A DNA stretch of 61,406 nt from Prosthecobacter sp. (GTDB taxonomy: Bacteria > Verrucomicrobiota > Verrucomicrobiia > Verrucomicrobiales > Verrucomicrobiaceae), in assembly GCF_034366625.1 (NCBI RefSeq), contig NZ_JAXMIH010000009.1, positions 1-61,406 of the forward strand, read 5' to 3'. The translations under genes and the position numbers were made by a program. The stretch's first letter is position 1, and every line of letters begins with the position of its first letter. Shown piece after piece: positions 16,084-25,042 of this stretch. The notes under the pieces are model-generated. The model made no database searches, was not told where the DNA came from, and saw only the letters and a list, made by a program, of their open reading frames with translations.

Positions 16084-19000
16084 GCTGGTGGCGGCAGGAA
16101 GCCGGTCCGGACGAAGAAGTCGAGGTAGAGATGCATCCTGTCATGGTCGATGGGCGGACAACTCACCCCGGTGCCCTGAAGTCCTTGGAGCGTGTTGCGA
16201 CAGAATTCCGCCGACTTCTCTTCAACGAGATGCGACAAGATCTGACGCGGGATGAACAGCAGGTGGGCCGCGAGCGGGTTTTGCTTGAGCTTGAGTCTGC
16301 CATCGGTCAGCGCGGCCTCCCATTCGCTTTCACCCACGATGTGAATGGGGTAGTTGTTGGCCACCGCCAGCCGCAACAGGCTGCCAAAGCTAGGTGAGGC
16401 GGGGTTGACGAGGTGGAAGTTGCGTCCGGGACCAGTGATCTTCTGTGACAGACGCAACATGGCGGCGGCGGTGTAATCGACGGGGGTCAGGAGGCTGTTG
16501 TAAGTGGCATCCGGTCCCAAACCGATTTCGATGCAGGCCTTGAGGAAGAGCCACACGATGTCATCCGGCGGGCAGATGCCGGTCCGTGCGTCTCCGGTGA
16601 GCAGTCCGGGGCGATAGATGTTCACCGGCAGACCGCGCTCGCGCGCCTGCAGGAACAACTGCTCTGAAACCCAGCGGCTCTGACAGTAGCCGACCGTCAG
16701 CTTTTCATGGGCCGTGAGCGGTTCATCTTCAAGCGGGTGCTGATCATCCGAGGAACATCTTGCCCCAAGGACGCTGACGCTGGAGAGGCAGTGGACGGGC
16801 TTGAGCCTGCTTTGGGCGGCCAGACGAATGATCTCGAGGGTGCCGTTCACATTGACCGCCTTGAGCTGCTCATAGGGGGCGATGTGGTTGATGTGAGCCG
16901 TCGCGTGATAGATCACATCCACGATGGAGGCCAGATGGTCGAAGACAGTCTGGTCGAGACCGAACAACGGTTGGCCGAGATCCCCCGGCACCGGAAAGAT
17001 GCGGGAACGGAAGGAATCCTCCCAGCATTCATGGCGGGTCAGATGGTCCTCGATCAGCCGCATGGCGGAAGATTCGTCATTGGCTTTGATCAGGCAGTGA
17101 ATGTGCGCATGCGTTTGCAGGAGCAGTTCTTTTAACAGGTAGGCACCCAGGAAATCCGACGCCCCGGTGAGGAAGATGTTGCTCGGTTGCTTGATCTGCG
17201 CGGTTTCAACGATTCCGGCTGCAAACGGAATGTGCGCGCCCGCCAGGTCGGCATCCTTGACGAAGCTGTCAGTGGCTGCGGCGGTCGTGTCTGCCGCAGT
17301 TTTCTGTGGTGGTGCGGGCGCGGGTTCCACTTTGCCGCCTGTCAGGTTGTTGAGCACGATTTCAGCGAGCTTTTGGATGGTCGGTGCTCCTCCCATCAAC
17401 TGTCCTGTCGGGATGGCAATGCCGATCTGGCTTTCGATCTGATGGATGAGCTCGACGGCCATGAGCGAGTCGATGCCGATGTCATTCAGCGGACGTTTGG
17501 TGTCGATTTTGTTGGGAGAGGTGCGGAGCACCTTGGCCACCTGCCCGCACAGGAAGGTTTCCAGAATGCCGATCTGCTCTGCCGCAGATGCTTTGAGCAC
17601 GCTCTCACGCAGCCAGTCGGCTCCTTCCGATTTGTGTTGTTTCAACGCATTCTCGGTCGTGAGCAGCGCATAGCGTGGCGTCGTGATCAGGCGTGGGGAG
17701 ACAGCGGCCCATTTGGTCCAGTCGATGCGGGAGACCATCATCTGGCTGATCGCAGGCTGTTGCAGCAAGCGGCCAAGGATGGGCAGTGTTTGCGCGGGCG
17801 TCAGACCTGACCAGCCGATGCGTTCAAAGTGTTCCTCCAGCTTTTTGTGACGTGCCACGTAACCGACTCCGGCCATGACACCCCAGTTGATCGTCAAAGC
17901 TGGCAGGCCTTGCAGACGACGATGATTCGCCAAAGCGTCGAGGAAAGCGTTGGCGGCGGCGTAATTGGCCTGTGCAGGACTGCCGATAAGCGAGGCAACC
18001 GAGGAGAACATCACGAAGTGATCGAGCGGCATGTCCTGGGTCTGCAAATGCAGGTTCCAGGCACCGTTGATCTTGGGGGTGGTGACTTTTTGGAACCGTT
18101 CCACGTTGAGCTGAGGGATGAGACCGTCATCCAGCACCATCGCCACGTGGAAGACGCCACGCAGCGGCGGTTGTGATGCCTTGATCTCCTGCAGCAGGGC
18201 CGTCACGCTTGCGGGATCACTGACATTGGATTTCATCACGGTGACTGTCGCGCCTGCGGCCTGCATGGCGGCCACACCGTCGCGTGCCTCATCGGTGGAG
18301 ATGCCACTGCGGCTGCTGAGCACCAGATGCCGCGCGCCTTTTTCCACCAGCCATTGCGACATGGCCAGGCCGAAACCACCGAGGCCGCCGGCTACGAGGT
18401 AGGTGGCCGCCGGATCAAGCTGGATGTCGGAGGAGGGCGCTGTCTCCGTGAGATCGACACGAGCGTCTTGAACCGTCAGCACCACCTTGCCGATCTGGCG
18501 TGCCTGGGTGATGTAACGGAACGCACGCACAGCGTCGGAGAGCGCAAAGGTGCGGTAGGGCAGGGGGGGCAGCTTTTTCGTGGCAATGAGCTGCCTCAAA
18601 TTGCGCATCAACGGCTTCGCATTCTTCGGGTCGAGCGCGTGACCGAGATCGATCGCGTGATACGAGAGGTTTTTGCGGAACGGAAAGAGGCCCACCTTGG
18701 TGTTGCCATAGATGTCGCGTTTGCCGATTTCGAGAAAACGCCCGTACTGGCGCAGGACGGAAAGGCTTTGATGGATCGCCTCGCCCGCGAGGGAGTTGAG
18801 CACCAGATCGACGCCTTCGCCGTGGGTGATCTGCATGATTTCCTCACCGAAGGAAAGCGTGCGTGAGTCGAGCACCTGCTGCACGCCGATTTTTTTGAGG
18901 AAGGCGCGTTTTTCGGCGCTTCCCGCCGTGGCGAAGATTTCAGCGCCCACGGCCTGGGACAAACGCACGGCAGCCTGACCGACACCGCCGGTGCCGGCAT

Positions 19001-22000
19001 GAATCAAAACGCGCTCGCCTTTGACCATGCGGCCTTGATGCTGCAGCGCATAGGAAGCGGTGAGGTAGGTGACCATCATGGTGGCCGCCTCCTCCATCGT
19101 CAGATGGGGCGGCTTGAGCAGCACCGCATGGGTCACGGTGGTGACGTAAGTGCCGAAACAACCGGCGGCGAGCGCCATCACCTCGTCGCCTGCTTTGAAC
19201 TCGGTCACACCTTCACCGACGCGCACGATGTGCCCGGCGCACTCATCACCGAGCAGCATGGCATCCTCCGCCTCGGCGGGATAGATGCCGAGCGCCTTCA
19301 TCACATCGCGGAAATTCAGCGCGGCGGCACACACTTCGATTTCAACTTCACCGGGGCCGGGGGCGCGGCGTGGTTTGGCGCGGAACACCAGCTTGTCGAG
19401 CGAGCCGGGCTTGGCGGATTCCAGGCGGAAACCTTGATCGGGATTGAGCGACGCCTGTGAGGATAGAGCCAGGTTGTCCAGCGAACCGTGGACGAGACGC
19501 AGCGCGTGGCGGGCTTCGCCACGCCAGGCGATTTCGTCTTCAGCATCGGCGTACAACAGCTCGTTCACGAGAACCTCGGTGTCGCGAGCACCCGGCGAGG
19601 GATCGAGATCGATCGAGCGGCAGCGCGCTTCCGCATGCTCGCTCATGATGACGCGAACCATGCCATGCAATGGCGACTGCGTCAGTGAAAGGCCTTCCAG
19701 CTTCATGCCGACCGGCTGAGCGCCACGGGTGACGAAGCACAGGCCTGGCCAGGCGGGAAGACCGGCGGTATTCAAGGCCTGCATCAGGTGCAGCGAGCTG
19801 TGGCAGACCAATGTCTGTGCCTCGACGAGTGCGGCGGTCGAAAAGTCCCATCCAGCAGGTGCATCCAGGCTCCAGAGATGAACAACACCGCGCAGCGGCG
19901 TGGCGCGGTGCTCAGGCGCGAGCAACTGGGTGAAATCCTCCAAGACGGATGGACGCAGCAGCACTTCATCCGCAGAAACACGTTGGAAGGCTTCCGCCGC
20001 CTTCACCAGCAGGCAAGTTTCCCCGCGCTGGCGCAACGCATCGGCGAGCTTCTGTGCCACGCCCTGTTTGTCGGCAAAGATGAGCCAGCTTCCGGCTTCA
20101 GCTTGATCCTGCGCCGCAGCTTGTGGAACCGTTTGCGGCTGTTCGGGACCTTGGGCGAGCAGCACGACCTGACCTGTCTGGCTCGTGTTGTCGGAATCCG
20201 TGATGGCTTCAATGTTGGCAAAATCTGCCGCGGCGAGCAGTTTCTGCCAGTCGGCCGATTTCAGCAGCGGATGATTGGCACGCAGGGCGGTGTCTTGGAA
20301 AGACCACCAGCGTTCGTTCATGCCGAGCACCAGATCATGCCATGCGGAGGGACGTTCTGTTTCCAACAGTACCAGCAGTCCGCCAGAAGCGAGCAACTGC
20401 CGCGCATGCCGCAGCGATTTCTGCACATCGGTGGTCAGCGAGAGGGCATTTGAAAGGAGGATGATGTCGAAGCGATCTTCCGCCAAGCTTTGTTCATCAG
20501 GCGGCAGGTCGAGATCGAGCACCTGATATTGGACGAAGGGATGATCACCAAACTTTTGCGCGGCCTGATCGAAGAAACGGTCCGTCACATCGGTGTAACG
20601 ATAGCTCACATTCTCACGTGGCAGGCGGGGCAGCACGCTGGCGGTCACTCCGCCAGTGCCGGCACCGATTTCGAGAATGCGCACGGGTCTTCCCTCGGGA
20701 AGACGGGCAAGAGCCGCAGCCATCGCCTCACCGATGAGGTGATTATAGACACGGGTGAAGACCGAACCGGCCTGGAAGTGCTCCAGCATGTTCACCGAGA
20801 GCGCTTGAGCCGGATCACGCTCGCCGCGCAACAGATCGGCCAGACTGCTGGCGCAGCGGTCCAGCAAGATGAGTTCCGGGTGGAAGCTGGGGAAATGAAA
20901 CACGATTTCCCGCCAGAGCTTGTCGCAGTGGATGGCGGCAGGCTTGACCGTCACTGTCCACGCTGGTTCTTCGGCGGCGGAAGCAGGTGTGAGCAGTCCT
21001 TCTTTTTCGAGCAGGGTTAGCAGCCGTCGCAGCAAGCGTTCATGAGCAGGCAGCACCTTGAGGCGCTTCATCAAGGTCTTGAGCGTGACTGTCTCTTGAA
21101 GTTTGGGCCGCCAGCCGAGCTGTTTGAAGGTGGCGAGAATGTAGCCTTGGCTGAGCTGGTTGAGGCGTGGTTCCCACTCCTGATAGCGCTGGTTCATGCC
21201 GAGTCCGGCGCTGAACCGGGCCGCGTTTTGCCGCAGTTGCGCGGCCAGCGTGATGTTGTCCGGCAGGTAATCCGCAAGGCTGCGGGCTTGTGTGCAGGCT
21301 GCCAGCGGCTTGAGATGCCATTGCGGCTGGTACAGCCAGTCCGCCTCCGCTCCCGAACCCGGAGCGCTGCTCATGGCTGTGTATTTGCAGAGGAAGCCGG
21401 TGATTTCCAACAGCACCTGGCCTGCATCATCCAGAATAAACAGGTCAACGACGATGATCTTCTTCTCAATGGCCCGGGTCTTCCGCACATAGGCCCAGAC
21501 CTTGGATCCGGGCTTGGAATAGCAGCGGATGCGCTCCATGCGCGCCGGCAGGTAGAGGCCGTCTGCCGGGATGGCGATGGTGGGGTGGATGCAGGCGTCC
21601 AGCAGTGCGGGATGGATCTCATAACGGTCCATTTCAGCCACCACCGAGGTTGGAACTTCGATGCGGCCCAAGGCTTCATCGCTGCCGGCCCAGACATGGG
21701 TCATTCCCTGAAAATGCGGGCCGTAGTGCAGATCAGCACTGGCGGCTGATTGATAAAACGGCCCCCCATCCAGTTCGTGAGGGCAGCGGCGTTTGATGTC
21801 GTCGAGATCGAAACATCCGGGAGGGGCACGTTCCGGTTCCGGACGCAGTCTGCCAGTCACATGCTGAGTCCAGCTTGGAGTGTCTTCGGTGAGTGTGCTT
21901 TGGATGACGAAGCTGTTCTCAGCGGGCAGGCAGGCGATCTGGATGATGGGGGCCTCGTCACCTGCCGGAAGAATGCAACCGCGGTGAATTTCGAGTTCCT

Positions 22001-24896
22001 CGATCACCACGGGCGTGTTCTTGTGCAACTCCCGTGCGGCCGCCAGCGCCATCTCCACATAACCCGCTCCTGGGAAGATGATGTGCTGGCCTACGCGGTG
22101 ATCCCTCAGCCAGGTCAGCACATTCTTTCTCAAGGGCGTTTCCCACGTCGGGTGAATGCTCTGCAACGACAGCTTGATGAGCGGATTCAACGGCGGGTTT
22201 GCACGCAGGCGCAGCGAAAAAGCCGGCTCATGCCAGTAACGGTCTTTCTGCCAGGGATAGTCGGGCAGGCGGACGTCCTTGCTGACCTGAGGATACTGGG
22301 CTGACCAGGCCACTTCATGCCCATGGACATGCAGTTCTGCCAGTGAGCCGAGCATTGTGGCGCGTTCCGGCTTTTGACGCCGCAACGAAGGCAGCACCAG
22401 TCCGCTGGTGTCGGCGCTTGTGAGACATTCGGTGATGGAATTGGAAAGCACCGGATGCGGGCTGATTTCCAAAAAGTGAGTGTGTCCTGCCGCGATCAAG
22501 GACTCGATGGCAGGAGCGAAGAGCACGCTCTGCCGCACATTGCGCCACCAGTAGTCTGCGTCATAGTCCGTGCCTTCGGCCAACTGACCCGTGACGCTGG
22601 AATAGATCTTCACATTTCCAGCCTGTGGTTTCAAGCCTTCCAAGGCGGCGGCCAGTTCACCCTGAACGGGGTCCATGTGGGCACTGTGGAAGGCGTAATT
22701 GACCGGAACCCGTCGTACGTAGGACGCTTTGCTCTCCAGGTCGTGGAAGATTTCATCCACGGCGTCGGCATCGCCAGAAATGGAAACCATCTGCGGGCCG
22801 TTGACGGCGGCCAGGGAGACCCGGCCGCCATAGCGGGAGATTCGCTCCTCGGCATCCTCTCGCGTCAGGGCTGCGGCGATCATTTTCCCCCGCAGCGGAG
22901 TCTGCTCCATGCAACGCCCGCGGTGATAAATCACACGCATGGCGGTGGGAAGATCCAGCGCGCCACACGCATGAGCGGCGGCGACTTCTCCCATGCTATG
23001 GCCGACGACGGCATAAGGAGAGACCCCCCAGGATTTCCAAAGTGCTGCCAAAGCCACCTGAAGGGAGAAGAGCGCTATCTGGGCTATCTGAGTTTCATCA
23101 AGCCGGGTTTCGTTTTCACCACGCTGCAGTTCATCCAGAAGGGACCAGCCGCCGAGCTTGATCAATTCATCATGGCAGGCCTGAATGGTCTGCCGGAACA
23201 CGGGCTCGTTTGCCAGCAACTCACGCCCCATGGCCCACCACTGGGGGCCCTGGCCGCTGAAGACAAAGACGAGGCGGGCGTTTTTCACCGGTTGCCCTGA
23301 ATGGAGTCCCGGATCAGCTTCTCCACGCAAAAATGCGGCCAGCGATTCGGCCATCTCCGAGCGCGTGCGTCCTATGACGGCAAGACGCAGCTCATGATGT
23401 GTGCGTCTGCGGCTGGCGGCGGCGCAGATGGCATTCAAATGGAGGGATTTGTCCGCAGACTCAAGATAGGACTGGAAAGACCGCGCCACGGCGGTCAATG
23501 CCGCATCGCTTCCACGTGCGGACAGGGGCAGCAGCAGTTCAGGCCCGTCAGAGGGGATGACGTACGGCCGTTCCATGTCTGGTTCGGGCGCGGCCTCCAG
23601 CACGGCATGGGCGTTTGTACCGCCGAAACCGAATGAGTTGATGCACGCCAGCAGGCGGTGTTCCGCGTCTTTTTTCAACGGTGTGGCCGTCAGCGGAACT
23701 TTCAGGCGCAGCCGTTCAAAATTGAGGGAGGGATTCGGATTCTTGAAATGGAGATTGGGCGGAATCACGCCGTGTTTGAGGCAGAGAGCCAGTTTGATGA
23801 GGCCCGCAATGCCCGAACCGGCCTCTAGGTGTCCGATGTTCGTTTTCACCGAACCCACGAGGCAGTCTTCACCGGGTTTCCGCCCGACTCCGAGAATGGT
23901 GCCAAGGGCGCTGCCTTCAATGAGGTCTCCGATGGTGGTGCCGGTGCCATGGGCCTCCACGTATTGAATCTCATGGGGCGAGACTCCGGCCAGCCTGCAT
24001 GCTTCGGCCACGAGTTCCTGCTGGGAGCCGCGGCTTGGCACGGTCATACCGGAGGTTCGCCCGTCTTGATTCACGGCGGTGCTGCGAATCACCGCATAGA
24101 TCGAATCGCCGTCCGCCAAGGCCGCGGAAAGTGGCTTCAGGCACACCGCGCCCACGCCTTCGCCACGGACAAAGCCGTCGGCGCTGGCGTCGAAGGCTTT
24201 GCAGCGGCCATCAGGGGACAGCATGCTCATGCTGGAGAAGGCGACGAAAGGATAAGCGCTGATGATGCAGTTTACCCCGGCGGCGATCGCCCGATGGCAT
24301 TCTTTGTTCCACAGCGCCTTGCAGGCCAGATGAACGGCGACCATGGATGAGGAGCAGGCCGTGTCCACCGCCATGCTGGGGCCCTGGAAATTGAGTGCAT
24401 AGGAGATGCGGTTCGCCGCAATGCTTGAGGCACTGCCGGTGGCGGAATAGGCGTCGGCCACTGCGCGTCCCGAATCCATGAGCTGGATGTCGCTGTAATC
24501 ATGCGTGGAGATGCCCACGAAGACGCCGGTGTCCTCGCCTTTGGCGATGTCCACCTGCTGCCCGGCGTCCAGCAGCGCTTCCCACGTTGCCTCCAGCAGC
24601 AGGCGCTGCTGCGGGTCGATGAAGGGGGCTTCACGCTGCGTGATGCCGAAAAAGGCCGGGTCAAACGTGTCGATCTCATCGATCAGGCCCGCCCATTTGG
24701 AATAGGTTTTTCCCGGCTTGCCCTGTTCCGGATCATAGAAAAACCGGCTGTCCCAGCGGGACTGCGGCACCTCACGGATGGCGTCCACGCCATCCAGCAG
24801 CATCTTCCAGTAGGATTCGGCATTGTTCGCTCCTCCAGGCAGGCGGCATCCGATTCCAATGATGGCGATGGGTTCGAAGGCGGGAGATACGGGCAT
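16071..24896 (-). CDS. Iterative highly reducing type I polyketide synthase with C-methyltransferase and terminal reductase
   Basis: 2941 residues in one chain. Domains, with landmarks: KS about 8-435 (Cys181 in DTACSSS, His316 in VEAHGTGT, His356 in NIGHLEAG); AT about 540-860 (Ser634 in GHSMGE; YAFH at 734-737, closer to malonyl than methylmalonyl types); DH about 910-1170 (His933 in DHRVGQHIIFP, Asp1100); linker, then C-methyltransferase with EIGAGTGGVT at 1409-1418; ER about 1820-2145 (HAGTGGVG 1966-1973); KR about 2160-2380 (GGLGGFG 2170-2176, LDD at 2255-2257, Tyr2312, Asn2316); ACP about 2435-2520 (Ser2477 in GIDSLMA); thioester-reductase-like NAD(P) domain 2570-2941. All reducing domains look intact, so the likely product is a saturated or partly reduced, alpha-methylated chain released as aldehyde or alcohol. 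The reductase motifs are atypical (see findings). No phosphopantetheinyl transferase lies in the window. Confidence 0.95.
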   Translation of the reverse strand: MPVSPAFEPIAIIGIGCRLPGGANNAESYWKMLLDGVDAIREVPQSRWDSRFFYDPEQGKPGKTYSKWAGLIDEIDTFDPAFFGITQREAPFIDPQQRLLLEATWEALLDAGQQVDIAKGEDTGVFVGISTHDYSDIQLMDSGRAVADAYSATGSASSIAANRISYALNFQGPSMAVDTACSSSMVAVHLACKALWNKECHRAIAAGVNCIISAYPFVAFSSMSMLSPDGRCKAFDASADGFVRGEGVGAVCLKPLSAALADGDSIYAVIRSTAVNQDGRTSGMTVPSRGSQQELVAEACRLAGVSPHEIQYVEAHGTGTTIGDLIEGSALGTILGVGRKPGEDCLVGSVKTNIGHLEAGSGIAGLIKLALCLKHGVIPPNLHFKNPNPSLNFERLRLKVPLTATPLKKDAEHRLLACINSFGFGGTNAHAVLEAAPEPDMERPYVIPSDGPELLLPLSARGSDAALTAVARSFQSYLESADKSLHLNAICAAASRRRTHHELRLAVIGRTRSEMAESLAAFLRGEADPGLHSGQPVKNARLVFVFSGQGPQWWAMGRELLANEPVFRQTIQACHDELIKLGGWSLLDELQRGENETRLDETQIAQIALFSLQVALAALWKSWGVSPYAVVGHSMGEVAAAHACGALDLPTAMRVIYHRGRCMEQTPLRGKMIAAALTREDAEERISRYGGRVSLAAVNGPQMVSISGDADAVDEIFHDLESKASYVRRVPVNYAFHSAHMDPVQGELAAALEGLKPQAGNVKIYSSVTGQLAEGTDYDADYWWRNVRQSVLFAPAIESLIAAGHTHFLEISPHPVLSNSITECLTSADTSGLVLPSLRRQKPERATMLGSLAELHVHGHEVAWSAQYPQVSKDVRLPDYPWQKDRYWHEPAFSLRLRANPPLNPLIKLSLQSIHPTWETPLRKNVLTWLRDHRVGQHIIFPGAGYVEMALAAARELHKNTPVVIEELEIHRGCILPAGDEAPIIQIACLPAENSFVIQSTLTEDTPSWTQHVTGRLRPEPERAPPGCFDLDDIKRRCPHELDGGPFYQSAASADLHYGPHFQGMTHVWAGSDEALGRIEVPTSVVAEMDRYEIHPALLDACIHPTIAIPADGLYLPARMERIRCYSKPGSKVWAYVRKTRAIEKKIIVVDLFILDDAGQVLLEITGFLCKYTAMSSAPGSGAEADWLYQPQWHLKPLAACTQARSLADYLPDNITLAAQLRQNAARFSAGLGMNQRYQEWEPRLNQLSQGYILATFKQLGWRPKLQETVTLKTLMKRLKVLPAHERLLRRLLTLLEKEGLLTPASAAEEPAWTVTVKPAAIHCDKLWREIVFHFPSFHPELILLDRCASSLADLLRGERDPAQALSVNMLEHFQAGSVFTRVYNHLIGEAMAAALARLPEGRPVRILEIGAGTGGVTASVLPRLPRENVSYRYTDVTDRFFDQAAQKFGDHPFVQYQVLDLDLPPDEQSLAEDRFDIILLSNALSLTTDVQKSLRHARQLLASGGLLVLLETERPSAWHDLVLGMNERWWSFQDTALRANHPLLKSADWQKLLAAADFANIEAITDSDNTSQTGQVVLLAQGPEQPQTVPQAAAQDQAEAGSWLIFADKQGVAQKLADALRQRGETCLLVKAAEAFQRVSADEVLLRPSVLEDFTQLLAPEHRATPLRGVVHLWSLDAPAGWDFSTAALVEAQTLVCHSSLHLMQALNTAGLPAWPGLCFVTRGAQPVGMKLEGLSLTQSPLHGMVRVIMSEHAEARCRSIDLDPSPGARDTEVLVNELLYADAEDEIAWRGEARHALRLVHGSLDNLALSSQASLNPDQGFRLESAKPGSLDKLVFRAKPRRAPGPGEVEIEVCAAALNFRDVMKALGIYPAEAEDAMLLGDECAGHIVRVGEGVTEFKAGDEVMALAAGCFGTYVTTVTHAVLLKPPHLTMEEAATMMVTYLTASYALQHQGRMVKGERVLIHAGTGGVGQAAVRLSQAVGAEIFATAGSAEKRAFLKKIGVQQVLDSRTLSFGEEIMQITHGEGVDLVLNSLAGEAIHQSLSVLRQYGRFLEIGKRDIYGNTKVGLFPFRKNLSYHAIDLGHALDPKNAKPLMRNLRQLIATKKLPPLPYRTFALSDAVRAFRYITQARQIGKVVLTVQDARVDLTETAPSSDIQLDPAATYLVAGGLGGFGLAMSQWLVEKGARHLVLSSRSGISTDEARDGVAAMQAAGATVTVMKSNVSDPASVTALLQEIKASQPPLRGVFHVAMVLDDGLIPQLNVERFQKVTTPKINGAWNLHLQTQDMPLDHFVMFSSVASLIGSPAQANYAAANAFLDALANHRRLQGLPALTINWGVMAGVGYVARHKKLEEHFERIGWSGLTPAQTLPILGRLLQQPAISQMMVSRIDWTKWAAVSPRLITTPRYALLTTENALKQHKSEGADWLRESVLKASAAEQIGILETFLCGQVAKVLRTSPNKIDTKRPLNDIGIDSLMAVELIHQIESQIGIAIPTGQLMGGAPTIQKLAEIVLNNLTGGKVEPAPAPPQKTAADTTAAATDSFVKDADLAGAHIPFAAGIVETAQIKQPSNIFLTGASDFLGAYLLKELLLQTHAHIHCLIKANDESSAMRLIEDHLTRHECWEDSFRSRIFPVPGDLGQPLFGLDQTVFDHLASIVDVIYHATAHINHIAPYEQLKAVNVNGTLEIIRLAAQSRLKPVHCLSSVSVLGARCSSDDQHPLEDEPLTAHEKLTVGYCQSRWVSEQLFLQARERGLPVNIYRPGLLTGDARTGICPPDDIVWLFLKACIEIGLGPDATYNSLLTPVDYTAAAMLRLSQKITGPGRNFHLVNPASPSFGSLLRLAVANNYPIHIVGESEWEAALTDGRLKLKQNPLAAHLLFIPRQILSHLVEEKSAEFCRNTLQGLQGTGVSCPPIDHDRMHLYLDFFVRTGFLPPPAHKS

Positions 24897-25042
24897 GAAT
24901 ATATTTTGAGTTGCTTACTTCCACACCGTGCGGCTTGTCAAGAAACCGGCTCGGAAATAGTGTGCTGCAGGGCATGGTGCTCCACTCATATCCTGGCCTG
25001 TGGGTTTGTGTCTATAATCCGCTTCTGTGAATCCGTCCTGTA
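24897..25042. promoter_or_regulatory. Divergent promoter region, PKS / permease
   Basis: This 146-bp gap holds both start regions. On the minus strand a perfect TTGACA (24936-24941) lies upstream of the PKS, but no good -10 sits 17 bp further on and the distance to the ATG is short, so it is only a candidate. No Shine-Dalgarno precedes the PKS start. On the plus strand a TATAAT is described separately. A shared regulator could act on both, but no operator palindrome is evident. Confidence 0.35.
25013..25018 (+). promoter_or_regulatory. Perfect -10 box ahead of the first permease
   Basis: TATAAT ends 24 bp before the permease ATG at 25043. The -35 region at the right distance is weak (no TTGACA-like hexamer). 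If used, the leader would be under 20 nt. Confidence 0.4.

Noticed and set aside
24936..24941. TTGACA as firm PKS promoter
   Set aside because: No matching -10 at the right spacing and too little room before the start; kept only as a candidate in the divergent-region entry.
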